In this document: positions 36,241-45,900 of the stretch, piece by piece
How positions within the stretch are numbered: the stretch's first letter is position 1
Layout: the number at the start of each line of letters is the position of its first letter
Source of the DNA: Pectinophora gossypiella
Taxonomy: Eukaryota > Arthropoda > Insecta > Lepidoptera > Gelechiidae
Direction: 5' to 3'
Assembly (NCBI RefSeq): GCF_024362695.1
Contig: NC_065419.1
Span: 8,804,678 to 8,868,677 of the forward strand
DNA: 64,000 nucleotides
The notes under the pieces: generated by a model
What the model was told of the DNA's origin: nothing
Databases searched by the model: none
What the model saw: the letters and a program-made list of their open reading frames with translations, nothing else
Made by a program: the position numbers and the translations under genes

Positions 36241-36475
36241 AGTACTACCGACCTGCCCCGACTTCGCTCGGGTGCAATGCTGAGGAAAAAATGTAATTAT
36301 TTGCAACATCACATTAAAAACCTCAAAATAACAGTATTTCTCCACTATTTAATGGATGTTATTATACATATAAACCTTCCTCTTGAATAACTCTATCTAT
36401 TAAAAAAACCGCATCAAAATCCGTTGCGTAGTTTTAAAGATTTATGCGTACATAGGGATATAGGGACAGAAACTT
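36241..36475 (+). repeat. lepidopteran dispersed repeat
   Basis: 'ccgacttcgctcgggtgca' at one end and 'cgcatcaaaatccgttgcg' with 'catagggatatagggacag' at the other is a combination I know from many lepidopteran introns and spacers. Non-coding; class uncertain. Confidence 0.45.
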
Positions 36476-36888
36476 TACCCACTTTAGAAGCAGGTATCTC
36501 ATTATTAACAGCGGATTTTAGTGGATTACAAGTAAATTTGTTGTTGCAAGCAAGCATCCACTGCCTTAATTCTAAACCTTAAAAGCTATAAGCCAAGCAG
36601 TAAATTTTAATGAATATACAGGTAACAATAATTAAAACGAAATGGGTAATTAACCTTTGCTTTATAAAGTTAAATGGGGATTTGGATATTTAAATGCTGT
36701 ATAGATATAAACAAACTCAAATCTGCTCACATCAACTTCGGAAGGTGTCTTCTGACAAAAAATAGTACCTATATCTGCTTATTCTAAATGTAAGTACTAA
36801 TCTTTATTAAAACTTATAAATAAATAAGATTTACAAAAAACACCATGTCATTGCTTAAAAACTAGATATTAATTAAGTAAACTTAAAG

Positions 36889-36975
36889 TTAGTCAAATAG
36901 CCCGCCTCGGAGCATACCCGGCTCAAATGTACCCATCACGCTGGCCGCGTTGCCGCATTGGATGACCAGCGAGAC
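36889..36975 (-). pseudogene. second C-terminal remnant of the same non-LTR protein
   Basis: Minus strand reads SLVIQCGNAASVMGTFEPGM and then LRGGLFD followed by TAA at 36889-36891. It aligns with the fragment at 35490-35592 (GxAASVMGTFxPG...RGGLFD, then stop). Confidence 0.6.
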
Positions 36976-37064
36976 ATATCTCCCGCTCCGGATCATACCT
37001 GGTTCAGTATGCTGACTGTACTAATTAATTTGACAACTTATCGCTACAATTCATTATGATACAA

Positions 37065-37147
37065 GCCTATCCATCCATAGGGAAGGCCCGTGCCCCAGCA
37101 GTGGTCCCCACTGTTAATGGGCTGATAATGATGATGATGATGATGAC
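37065..37147 (+). mobile_element. retroposon 3' tail with (GAT)n
   Basis: 'ccatagggaaggcccgtgcc', 'ccagcagtggtcccc', 'aatgggctgataatgatga' and a (GAT)n run form a typical lepidopteran SINE or RTE tail. Confidence 0.55.
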
Positions 37148-37676
37148 TAGCGCCGTGGTGCCTAGCACGCGGTTTGTGCTGAGTGGGACCCTTTTGGCAC
37201 CACCATCGGTGAGTAATGTATTTTTATATCTTGTTTTTTTTTCGTTGTGTATTACGTATTTTTTTCGTCCTTGTTATCTGCCATCAGTCGCTAGACTGTT
37301 ATCAAACTTGTTCTGTTATTTTCACTGTTTTGAACTACACGGCCAGCGCTGCATTGTCCTTTAGTCCAAAGTACATTCGCACGTTTCAGTCTTTTTATGT
37401 CCCAAGAGGATAGGAGGGAGTTGGCTAAAGGATTAGAATGCTGGACCAAATGTTCCTTGTGTACTGCTTTACGCTGTTGCGCTTCTACATCGACAATAAG
37501 CATTTCTAGGTAGCTGTCCAATTCATCCATTCTGATAAACCAGGGCGAATTGCAAATTGTTTTAAATATGTTATTTTGTACACGTTGGTTGCTTTAGGTA
37601 GCAGTTGACCCACAGGTGTATTATGCAGTGTTTGATATTGCGTTTATGCTCTTTGTGGCTTCCTTCAATAATAACA

Positions 37677-38240
37677 TAACATAACAAATACTTTATTGCA
37701 CAAACAGGAAAAAACAAAACAAAAGAGAAATAGAATTAGTACTATAGGCGGCCTAGTTAGTGGCGGCGGGTAGTTGCTATTGCTAAGTAGGCAACCTTTA
37801 AGTATAGGAGATATTTAATATTATGTAATATAGCGGGATAGTGCAGCATGGGAATACTTGTACATATAAAAATAAATACACTTTCGACTACATAAACTAC
37901 ATAATAATAATACACATAATTATAATTGTTATAATAAATAAATATCACTACTTAAACTACTACATATACTATGAAAGAAAAAGGAGTAGATAGATTATGA
38001 AGATGAAGAGGAAATAGAGGCAAGGAAATGCGCCTTGACTTGCCCTTTAAAGGACTCCAATGACGAAGCTCTTTTAATGCTTTCAGGCAGAGAATTCTAC
38101 AAACGGAAAGCTTGCACCGTGAAAGACTTGGAGTAGAAGTAAATGATTCTTTTCCAAATGTTGTGCGCGAGACTATCGTGAAGCTTTGCATTCATAAAAA
38201 ATATGTCACGTATAAGTAAGTGTGATACTCTGTGTTAGAA
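37677..38240 (-). pseudogene. 3' end of a CR1/Jockey-like non-LTR retrotransposon
   Basis: Minus strand: a degenerate frame including MNAKLHDSLAHNIWKRIIYF, then AFRL, a stop where such proteins have Trp, NSLPESIKRASSLESFKGQV and KAHFLA. This is the usual end of CR1/Jockey-type reverse transcriptases. A 3' UTR follows to 'gtgcaataaagtatttgtt' and a (TTATG)n-like tail at 37677. Truncated and inactive. Confidence 0.65.
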
Positions 38241-38356
38241 CGAAGACAAAGATCACAGGACCTTTTTGGCGTGACTTATTGAGATTTACCGCAATTGACT
38301 TTAACTACTTGGGCGGACAAATGGGGAGCGCTGATGGCTCTCACTCGGTACAAAAT

Positions 38357-38635
38357 TTAAGACAATAGGCCTGAGGGTGGCCAGTTGGCCGCAAACCTCG
38401 GCTCATGGCGTCGTCTGATAGGATTATATTTGAAATAATTAATCGTCTCTAGTGAGTTGATAGCGATAAGTGCTGAATGAGGTAAATTGTCGACCACGCC
38501 AGAGGGATCAGTATCGGGTAACAACAGGATAAACGACACCTTTATGAGACCGCAAAATACGTCTACATTTTTTTTTAATGACTTGCCGTCGCTTACCCCG
38601 ATAATGGTTAGGTAATATATGTTTATAGAAGTCAC
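38357..38635 (-). other. unidentified open frame, probably repeat-derived
   Basis: A 92-codon open frame on the minus strand with unusually protein-like composition (DTDPSGVVDNLPHSALIAIN, then SLETINYF, RRRHEPRF, NWPPSG). I do not recognise a domain. It sits among retroposon debris and is more likely part of a dispersed element than a host exon. It has no clear splice context. Confidence 0.3.
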
Positions 38636-38727
38636 TGAATGAGGCCTAATGCCCTCATTGTGCTCGTAAAAAAGCTAAAGAGCCGTCTTGGGACATCTGA
38701 AGATACGCATTGAAACTTGAAACATGT

Positions 38728-38802
38728 ATTTCGCTTGAGTTGCCACACGTGCGAAAGAACTTGAGTAAAGTCCTTTCGCACGTGTGGCAACTCAAGCGAA
38801 AT
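38728..38802. repeat. perfect 30-bp-arm hairpin with a 15-nt loop
   Basis: The left arm 38728-38757 (ATTTCGCTTGAGTTGCCACA...) is the exact reverse complement of 38773-38802. Each arm contains CACGTG. No target duplication is obvious, so it is not clearly a MITE. Confidence 0.9.
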
Positions 38803-38849
38803 GAGTCATTTGTAAGAGGAATGGAGAAAGTCGTATGAAGTCAACTGAA

Positions 38850-38895
38850 AATATACGTCCCACAGCTGAGCACAGGCCTTCCCTCAATTAAGCGG
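38850..38895 (-). mobile_element. SINE tail fragment
   Basis: 'tacgtcccacagctgagca' and 'caggccttccctcaatta' are a diverged piece of the SINE 3' part seen at 12.5 kb, in the minus orientation. Confidence 0.5.
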
Positions 38896-38947
38896 AATCA
38901 ATGAGTAACAAAACTTTTTGGCGAAGCAAAAACGAGGGTTACCTACC

Positions 38948-39025
38948 TATGTACGTATGTATGTATGGATGTATGTATTATGGATGTATGTATGAATGTA
39001 TGTATGGATGTATGTGTACGTGATA
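38948..39025. repeat. (TATG)n/(GATG)n microsatellite
   Basis: Runs of tatgtatg with occasional gatg, following 'ggcgaagcaaaaacgaggg' at 38920 (same opening as the repeat at 10.5 kb). Confidence 0.8.
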
Positions 39026-39462
39026 GCCATGATCGTTTTTATTACCTACATTCTATTGCTTTTTTTTGTTTGGCAATTTTCAATAAAAATCAGCACCGAA
39101 TGTTTTTGGTTGCGATATTCGATTATTTGATGTATGCACTTACAACAAGTGATCCTTTGACATCAGGGTTGATGAGGTCGGTCATTCATCTCACAACCCA
39201 CAAGAGTGAAAAAGAATGTAAACACGTTTATAAGAGCAGGGTTAGGGCAAGTAGTTGCTTACATTAGGGCAATTATCGTACAAACACTTAAGCCTAATGT
39301 TACGGTAGAAAGAATCACAAATCGTTAGAAACCAGTCATTGGTTATGTACAAATTACCTATTGGTCGGTCTCAAACAGGTATGCTTCGTACAGAATCAGA
39401 ATCAGAATGATTTACTCAACGTAATCATAGATAAACTTGTTAAATGTCAATATAACATTTTT

Positions 39463-39537
39463 GAATCTACGTCATTTCGCAAGGTGTTATGGCTGAGGCG
39501 AAGAAATGACAAGAAACTGCAACAGCAATAAATCTTT
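39463..39537 (+). pseudogene. short non-LTR retrotransposon C-terminal remnant
   Basis: Reads ESTSFRKVLWLRRRNDKKLQ, then QQ and a stop, an ending I associate with abundant lepidopteran non-LTR proteins. Too short for class assignment. Confidence 0.4.
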
Positions 39538-40670
39538 TAAATCTATACGTCTCTTTTATATATTGCAAGTTATTTAATAACTAGAGAAACACATTTTTAT
39601 CTTTTACGTAATCATCTTAAAAGAAGCTTTTTTAGTTAAAATAAGCTTCACAATTTTTCTGACAAATTCAATAATGTCTGGTATTTTATTATAAAAACAT
39701 AAAAACCCCAAAAATGTTTTTTTCGGGTTATGTATACGGTATTTACTTAGCCTCTAATTTTGGATAGCAATTTTATTTTTGTTCCTTGTATTTTATGTAC
39801 ACTTTTACCCATTACGCGACTGTCAAGCTGATCACATTAAATTGACGTAGAGTTTACTTACCGCAAAGGCGATTACGTCTCTTTTATGTCAATAGAAACA
39901 GTTATTTCACCCAGAAGATAATAATAGGGTCTCAAGGGTTTGCTTTGAAGGTACTTTGACACTACGAGTGACGTCATAAAGGACCTTTAAACTCGGCATT
40001 GTTTCGTTTACCTAGTCACGGGCAGGTCGTTTATAACCACACGGTTGCTATTTATAATAACTAAGTTGTTTTAAGAAGGGATAATTATTTTGGACACCTT
40101 GCTTATTTATAAAGTTTAGGGACTTTTGACCTAAGTGTCTTACTCCTGACCTGACTCACGTTTTATTTGTGTGAACTGCGGCAAAGGCTGCCGTGCTGCT
40201 ATTGGCTTGGAAGTGACAAGAGATTCTCCAGCAAAACGTGACAGCTACACAAACACTGTTACCATCATCTGTCAAGATGTTGTGGCCAATGATGAAATAT
40301 ACCTACAGGGATTTAGCTTATACAAGTTTAGATCTCGTAATTTTTTTTCGGGATCAATCCCGAAGCTTAATATGACTAGATCCCATTCGAGATTGACGGG
40401 ATTGGGCGAATCTCCTTGGTTTATACTTTTTGTTATAATTATGATGATTTCCAAAGAAAACTTAATTATTTAGTTACCTAATAATGCTTCGGAAATAAAT
40501 TAAAACATTATTTGGTTCATTAAGCCTATTATGACTTAACAGAGTTTCTCAATAACATAAAATTAGGATGACGACAATATAATGATGTATAGTTTATATA
40601 TTGTTATGATTTTATTGTGATGTAGATAATATTGAAATATTGTAAAGTAATCTATATAATGTGTACCTGT
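39538..40670. other. intergenic DNA left of the errantivirus
   Basis: AT-rich. Around 40336-40410 short palindromic pieces (TCGGGATCAATCCCGA) are present that resemble pieces at 48785-48865, on the other side of the inserted element. No gene recognised; the open frames on both strands at 40.2-40.5 kb look fortuitous. Confidence 0.4.
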
Positions 40671-40674
40671 ACCT

Positions 40675-40975
40675 AGTTATGTATTCCGGACCTACCGCGG
40701 GTACTGTAAGAGTCCCGACGTAAGCTTTCTAAGTATTGTATGAAGCGCATTCCCAGACCTCCGGCGCAGACGAACAACATCCGTCCTGCGCATTCAGCTT
40801 TAGATAAGCCCGAACTACCGGGAGGTATTGTTGTTTTCATAGCTTTCTTAGATCATAGAACTAGCTCATAAGTTTAGTCTTAAGTTGACCACTGTAAAGT
40901 ACGCATTAAAAGTTTAAATTCAAAATTCAATTTTTGCTTTTTAAAAAGAGTCCCTCGCTCCGCGGCAACTTAAGT
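40675..40975 (+). repeat. 5' LTR of the errantivirus
   Basis: 301 bp, AGTTATG... to ...AACTTAAGT. No TATA box was assigned; errantivirus promoters are often TATA-less. The final T may be shared with the primer site. Confidence 0.9.
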
Positions 40976-40992
40976 GGCGCAGCCGGTAGGAT
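40975..40992 (+). other. primer binding site, tRNA-Ser type
   Basis: TGGCGCAGCCGGTAGGAT at the end of the 5' LTR. It is one base from the TGGCGCAGTCGGTAGGAT site of several Drosophila errantiviruses (17.6/297 group), which is complementary to tRNA-Ser. Confidence 0.85.
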
Positions 40993-41529
40993 ATCCGCTA
41001 TTGGAAGAAGCTGTACCCAGAAGACCTGCAACTCGGTTATCACGGGTTACAGTACGGTGGATATTCTACGAACCAAATAAATAACTTTTGGACAAGCGAC
41101 GAAGGACGAGTACTCTCTCGGTGGCAACGCACAACTCTAGTAGGAGGAAATGGGATCGAGCGGTCTGTGAGTAGACTTTTTCACTATCCTGTCTTATCCC
41201 TTTCTATTCCAGCTAATTGTGAGACTCAATTAGGTAGGGTCTGACAATCGGACATAAATTGCCGAATGTTTTAGACAGCTAGCATAGTTTAGATAGGATC
41301 TGACATTTGGTCACAATCGCCGAATGTTTTAGATAATTAGCATAACGTAGTTAAGTGATCTGATTTTCTAAAGAAAAAATAATAAAATATAATTGAAAAG
41401 AAATAATTGAAAGTGATTTATATTATTGTCTTATTTTGCTTGTGTATTACTTGTGTATTTTTATTGTGTTTTTATTGTGTTTCTATTGTATTTTGTGTCT
41501 TGTGTTATATTTTAAGTACTTAGATAAAA
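40993..41529 (+). promoter_or_regulatory. errantivirus leader with env splice donor, short upstream ORF and internal repeat
   Basis: The first ATG after the primer site (41150) opens a six-codon frame that ends at a TGA at 41168-41170 in unspliced RNA. A consensus donor GTGAGT lies at 41167-41172, inside that frame. Farther on, a 58-bp spaced direct repeat occurs ('gccgaatgttttaga' at 41261 and 41319, each followed by a 'tagcata' box). In Drosophila gypsy this interval holds the Su(Hw) insulator; no Su(Hw)-like motif was seen, but the repeats occupy the same place. Confidence 0.6.
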
Positions 41530-42843
41530 ATGACGCAACAAATTTCTCTTGTTCCAAACGAAATGCTAAGCCTTATTCCAAAATTCAGTGGCGAACCACA
41601 GTTGCTAAATTTATTTATTAATAAAGCCGAGTATGTATTATCGGCATATGCCCAGCAACAGGACAATCCACACCAAACTCAATATGTATTTCATGCTATT
41701 TCAAGCAGACTAATAGACAAAGCAGCACATTTACTAAGCGAAAGACAAGATGTGAACACTTGGTCTTCCTTAAAAGATTTATTAATCCTACATTTCGGTG
41801 ACCCAAGGTCGGAAGAATGTATAGCTATCGAATTGGAATCAATGAAAATTAAATCTGGCGAATCGTATCACGATTTTTGTTGTCGAATCCAACAAGTGCG
41901 AAGCACTCTGTTTGCTAAAGTGAATCTATTACAGGATGAAGGCGTTAAGGCCGCGAAAATGATAATTTACAATAACACTTGCCTTAATGTGTTCATGTAT
42001 AATCTGCCCGAGAACCTCATTAGGACGGTGCGACTTAAGGGTTCTAACACGCTCGAGAACGCCTTAAGCGTAGTTACGGAGGAAGTAAATTTCCAATTTC
42101 AATACGACGCGAAAAATAAGAACAAAACTCAACCCGCACAAGTTTCACAAACACCATTTACGAGAACAGCTCAAAATTTCAGATTCATTCCATCCGGTGC
42201 TGGATTTGGACCGTTTCCACAACAGTCCCGTAATCCTTTTACCCAACAATTCCAACCTAATAAATTCGGATTCACACCAAAACCCCAGTTCGGATACCGA
42301 CCCCCGAACCAAAATCAAGGATTTAGATTTGGTATCCCCAACCAAAATAACTTTAAATTTGGAATACCTAATAACCAAAATTTTAAATTCGGTATCCCTA
42401 ATCAACAAAATTTCAGATTTGGAATCCCAAACCAAAACGCACGATTTAATTTCCCAATGAATCATCCGTGGTATAGGCAAAACTTTAATAACCCGCAACA
42501 AACACGACCTTTGTATCAAATTATGCCTAAAGCCGAACCTCAGAAACCGCATGCATGTGCATTACCCGAGCCTGACGTGTCGATGCGGACTGCTACAGCG
42601 CAATATATGATCGACTCCCCAGACGAATATAATAACATTTATTATACCGATGATTGCTTTGTCCCATACGATTACAACTATGAGGAAAACTATTTCACCG
42701 CGCAAGATGATTTTTCTGAGAACTGCGAGGGCGTTCCTCCCCCTGAATTTGAACAACAAGCTGAAGAAAATGAATTGACTCCAACGGACTTGCCAGCCGA
42801 AAATTTTCAATCAAAGGCCTCAACAAAACCCCGTCTCAAATAA
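41530..42843 (+). CDS. gag: errantivirus Gag (capsid polyprotein)
   Basis: 437 codons from ATG 41530, the second ATG after the primer site. Gag assembles the particle and packages genomic RNA. The N-terminal 200 residues are alpha-helical in character, as in Ty3/gypsy capsids. From about residue 255 the protein is rich in Asn, Gln, Phe and Pro, and carries about four copies of an 11-12 residue repeat with the core (K/R)FGIPNxQN. No CCHC zinc knuckle is present, which is usual for errantiviruses; the basic N/Q/F-rich tail may do the RNA binding. The acidic C-terminus ends at TAA 42841-42843. The slippery site lies 11 codons before the stop. Confidence 0.9.
   Translation: MTQQISLVPNEMLSLIPKFSGEPQLLNLFINKAEYVLSAYAQQQDNPHQTQYVFHAISSRLIDKAAHLLSERQDVNTWSSLKDLLILHFGDPRSEECIAIELESMKIKSGESYHDFCCRIQQVRSTLFAKVNLLQDEGVKAAKMIIYNNTCLNVFMYNLPENLIRTVRLKGSNTLENALSVVTEEVNFQFQYDAKNKNKTQPAQVSQTPFTRTAQNFRFIPSGAGFGPFPQQSRNPFTQQFQPNKFGFTPKPQFGYRPPNQNQGFRFGIPNQNNFKFGIPNNQNFKFGIPNQQNFRFGIPNQNARFNFPMNHPWYRQNFNNPQQTRPLYQIMPKAEPQKPHACALPEPDVSMRTATAQYMIDSPDEYNNIYYTDDCFVPYDYNYEENYFTAQDDFSENCEGVPPPEFEQQAEENELTPTDLPAENFQSKASTKPRLK
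42801..42807 (+). promoter_or_regulatory. -1 ribosomal frameshift site (gag to pol)
   Basis: A AAT TTT in the gag frame (codons GAA AAT TTT) is a canonical X XXY YYZ heptamer. The -1 frame from this point has no stop and runs directly into the protease and pol frame. A downstream RNA structure could not be judged by eye. Confidence 0.8.
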
Positions 42844-42911
42844 TCCGAATAAATTGCGTAAATGCACTAAAATTACCCCATATTAGAATACCTGAAATTA
42901 ACGCTACATTT

Positions 42912-45900
42912 ATGATCGATACCGGAAGCTCTAGGTCATTCATAAGTCCCAAAAAGGCAAACGAATTTTTTGCAAAATTCAAAATTCTGGAACCATTCGA
43001 GGTTATCAGCACACATGCCCGTAGTTGCCATAATGAAGTAATACAAATTCCCCTTTTAAAGACATTTAAAAGCAAGTTACAACAAAAATTTTATGTCTAC
43101 GATGTTGATAGTCGCTATGACGGTCTAATCGGCTCAGACTTATTGAAAAAACTGGACGCATCCATAGATATGAAACACCAAGTACTGCGGACCCGTGACA
43201 CCGAAATACCCATACTATACGAAGCACCACACGAGTTGATTTTAGGACCTCGTAGCGAAACTAGGGTTCGCATCCCAACTGATCTACAAAACGGACATGC
43301 AATTTTGGACTTTATAGAGTTCACTAAAGGTGTCCGCATGCCAACCGCAATAGTAAACTGTGTAGACTTTATGGCTACGTCAGTTATACAAAACGCTACT
43401 GACGACACCATAGCAGTGACGTTTAATAAACCTCTGCCTGTGACACCATTCCAAGAGAACGAGATCATAGTAAATTCTACTGACCATAGTTACGACGTTG
43501 ACGACCTATTGAAACAAAATTTACAGAGACTGAGACTGGACCATATGAACCAAGAAGAGAGAGACAAAATATCAAAATTATGCTACGAGTTTCGAGATAT
43601 ATTCTACAGTGAAGACATCCCGTTAACCTTTACAAATCAAGTAAAACACGAAATTCGCACGACAAATGAAGATCCAATTTATATCAGGCCTTATCGTCAC
43701 CCACCTGCACAAAACTTAGAAATTCAAAATCAGGTTGAAAAGTTATTGAAAGATAATGTTATTCGAGAGTCGCACTCTCCATGGAGTGCGCCAGTGCACT
43801 TGGTCCCCAAAAAACAGGACGCTTCTGGAAAAACCAAATTCCGTATGGTAATTGATTACCGTCGCCTCAACGACATCACAGTCGACGATAAGTATCCACT
43901 TCCAAACATCAACGACTTATTTGACAAACTAGGCAAATCTACATACTTCAGTACCATCGACCTAGCGAGTGGATACCACCAAATAGAAGTAGCCGAGAAG
44001 GATCGACACAAAACTGCGTTCTCTACGCAAGCCGGTCATTTCGAATTTACCCGTATGCCTTTCGGTCTTAAAACCGCACCCGCGACGTTCCAGCGAGCAA
44101 TGGACAATGTCCTCCGTGGCTTGCAAGGATTACATTGCTTGGTGTATCTCGACGATATAATCGTCTATTCATCCAGCCTACAAGAACACCTAGAAAAGCT
44201 AAGAAAGGTATTCGAAAGATTAAGAGCAACAAATCTCAAAGTCACACTTGATAAATGCGAGTTTCTTCGTAAAGAAGTACTCTATTTAGGCCATGTAATA
44301 ACTAAGGAAGGTTTGAAACCAAACGATGACAAAATTAAAGCCGTTTTGAAATTCCCTTTGCCAAAAACAACTACGGAAATTAAAAGCTTTCTTGGTTTAG
44401 TCGGATATTATCGAAAGTTTATAAAAGATTTTTCCAAATTAACACGTCCACTTACTAACTGTTTAAAGAAAAGAAATCGGATTCAGATCAATCAAGAATA
44501 CATTAACGCATTTGAAAAGTGTAAGGAGCTTTTGGTAAATGCCCCTTTGCTACAATTTCCGGATTTCACAAAACCCTTTGTACTTACTACTGATGCCTCA
44601 GACTATGCGATAGGTGCAGTCCTATCTCAAGGACCAATCGGTTCGGATAAACCAATCGCATACGCTAGTCGTACTTTAAACGATGCAGAAACCCGATATA
44701 GCACAACTGAAAAGGAACTTCTTGCCATTGTGTGGGCTACTAAATACTTCCGCCCATACCTATATGGGAATAAGTTCACCATATATACAGATCATCGCCC
44801 ACTAACATGGTTAAAGTCCATGAAAGAAACCAATAGTAAATTAACTCGTTGGAAACTACGTTTGGCAGAGTTTGATTACGATGTCGTATATAAAGCAGGA
44901 AAACAGAATAACAATGCTGATGCACTATCCAGAATAAGGGTAAACGCAGTAGGTAACGATTCGGAATCCATGCGAGTCAATGTTGACGAAAGTGAACATA
45001 GACTCAGATCCTACTTGGATGACGTGGTAAACGAAGTAGTCAGACTAGGAAGCCGACCCCAAAATCGACGTAATGAGCAAGTAAACACAGATGATGTAAT
45101 AGAACTCTCATCGGACGATGGAAGCGAAACCCCAAGGGCGGGACACAACGAATTGGAGTCCCAATTCCCAATCGTCTCACCATCGGAAAGTACCATTACA
45201 ATCCCTGAAAACACTAATAGTAACACCGATACAATCCATTCCGCACGCGATATTGATACTAATGGAATCCCCATCTTGAACGAAGCAATCGACAGCAAAC
45301 CCAATCAAATACTGGTTTATACCTGGAACAGAAATGAAACATCAATTAATAATTTGTCAAATTCAAAGCAAAGAATAATTGAAGTAACCTTACCTTTGAA
45401 TAGACCGGATTTAGTAAAAGAGTTCCTGAAAGGTTATGTAAGACCCAAAATAAAACAATTCATTTACTTCGAGAGTGAAATTCATCGTAAACAGTTTGTA
45501 CAGGCATTTATATCCCTATTCAAGAAGGGCGCTGTACATCTCATGGAATGTACCAAAAGAGTAATAACCGTTGAAAATGAAGAAGAACAGAGACAGATAG
45601 TGCTGAAATATCATGAGGGCTCTACATGTCATCGTGGTATAAAAGAAACCTTAATGAAATTAAAACGTGTCTATTACTGGAACAATATGGACATTACAGT
45701 AACCGCTATTATCAATTCCTGTGAAACATGCAAAAAACTTAAATACGATCGGAAACCCTTCAAACCGGAATTACAGTTAACGCAAACTCAGAATAAACCA
45801 TTTCAAGAACTTTTTATGGATGTATTCTCTATAGAAGGACAATACTTCCTCACAATAGTAGATGCTTTCAGCAAACTGGGACAAGCTATCCCTATCCCAA

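Noticed and set aside
40670..40675. 5-bp target duplication TACCT for the errantivirus
   Set aside because: Possible if the terminal T belongs to the flank, but AGT...AGT-type LTR ends and the 4-bp duplications of errantiviruses make ACCT the better reading.
42145..42552. 135-codon minus-strand frame and other frames inside gag and pol
   Set aside because: They lie antisense to confirmed retroviral genes and reflect codon bias of the FGIPN repeats.
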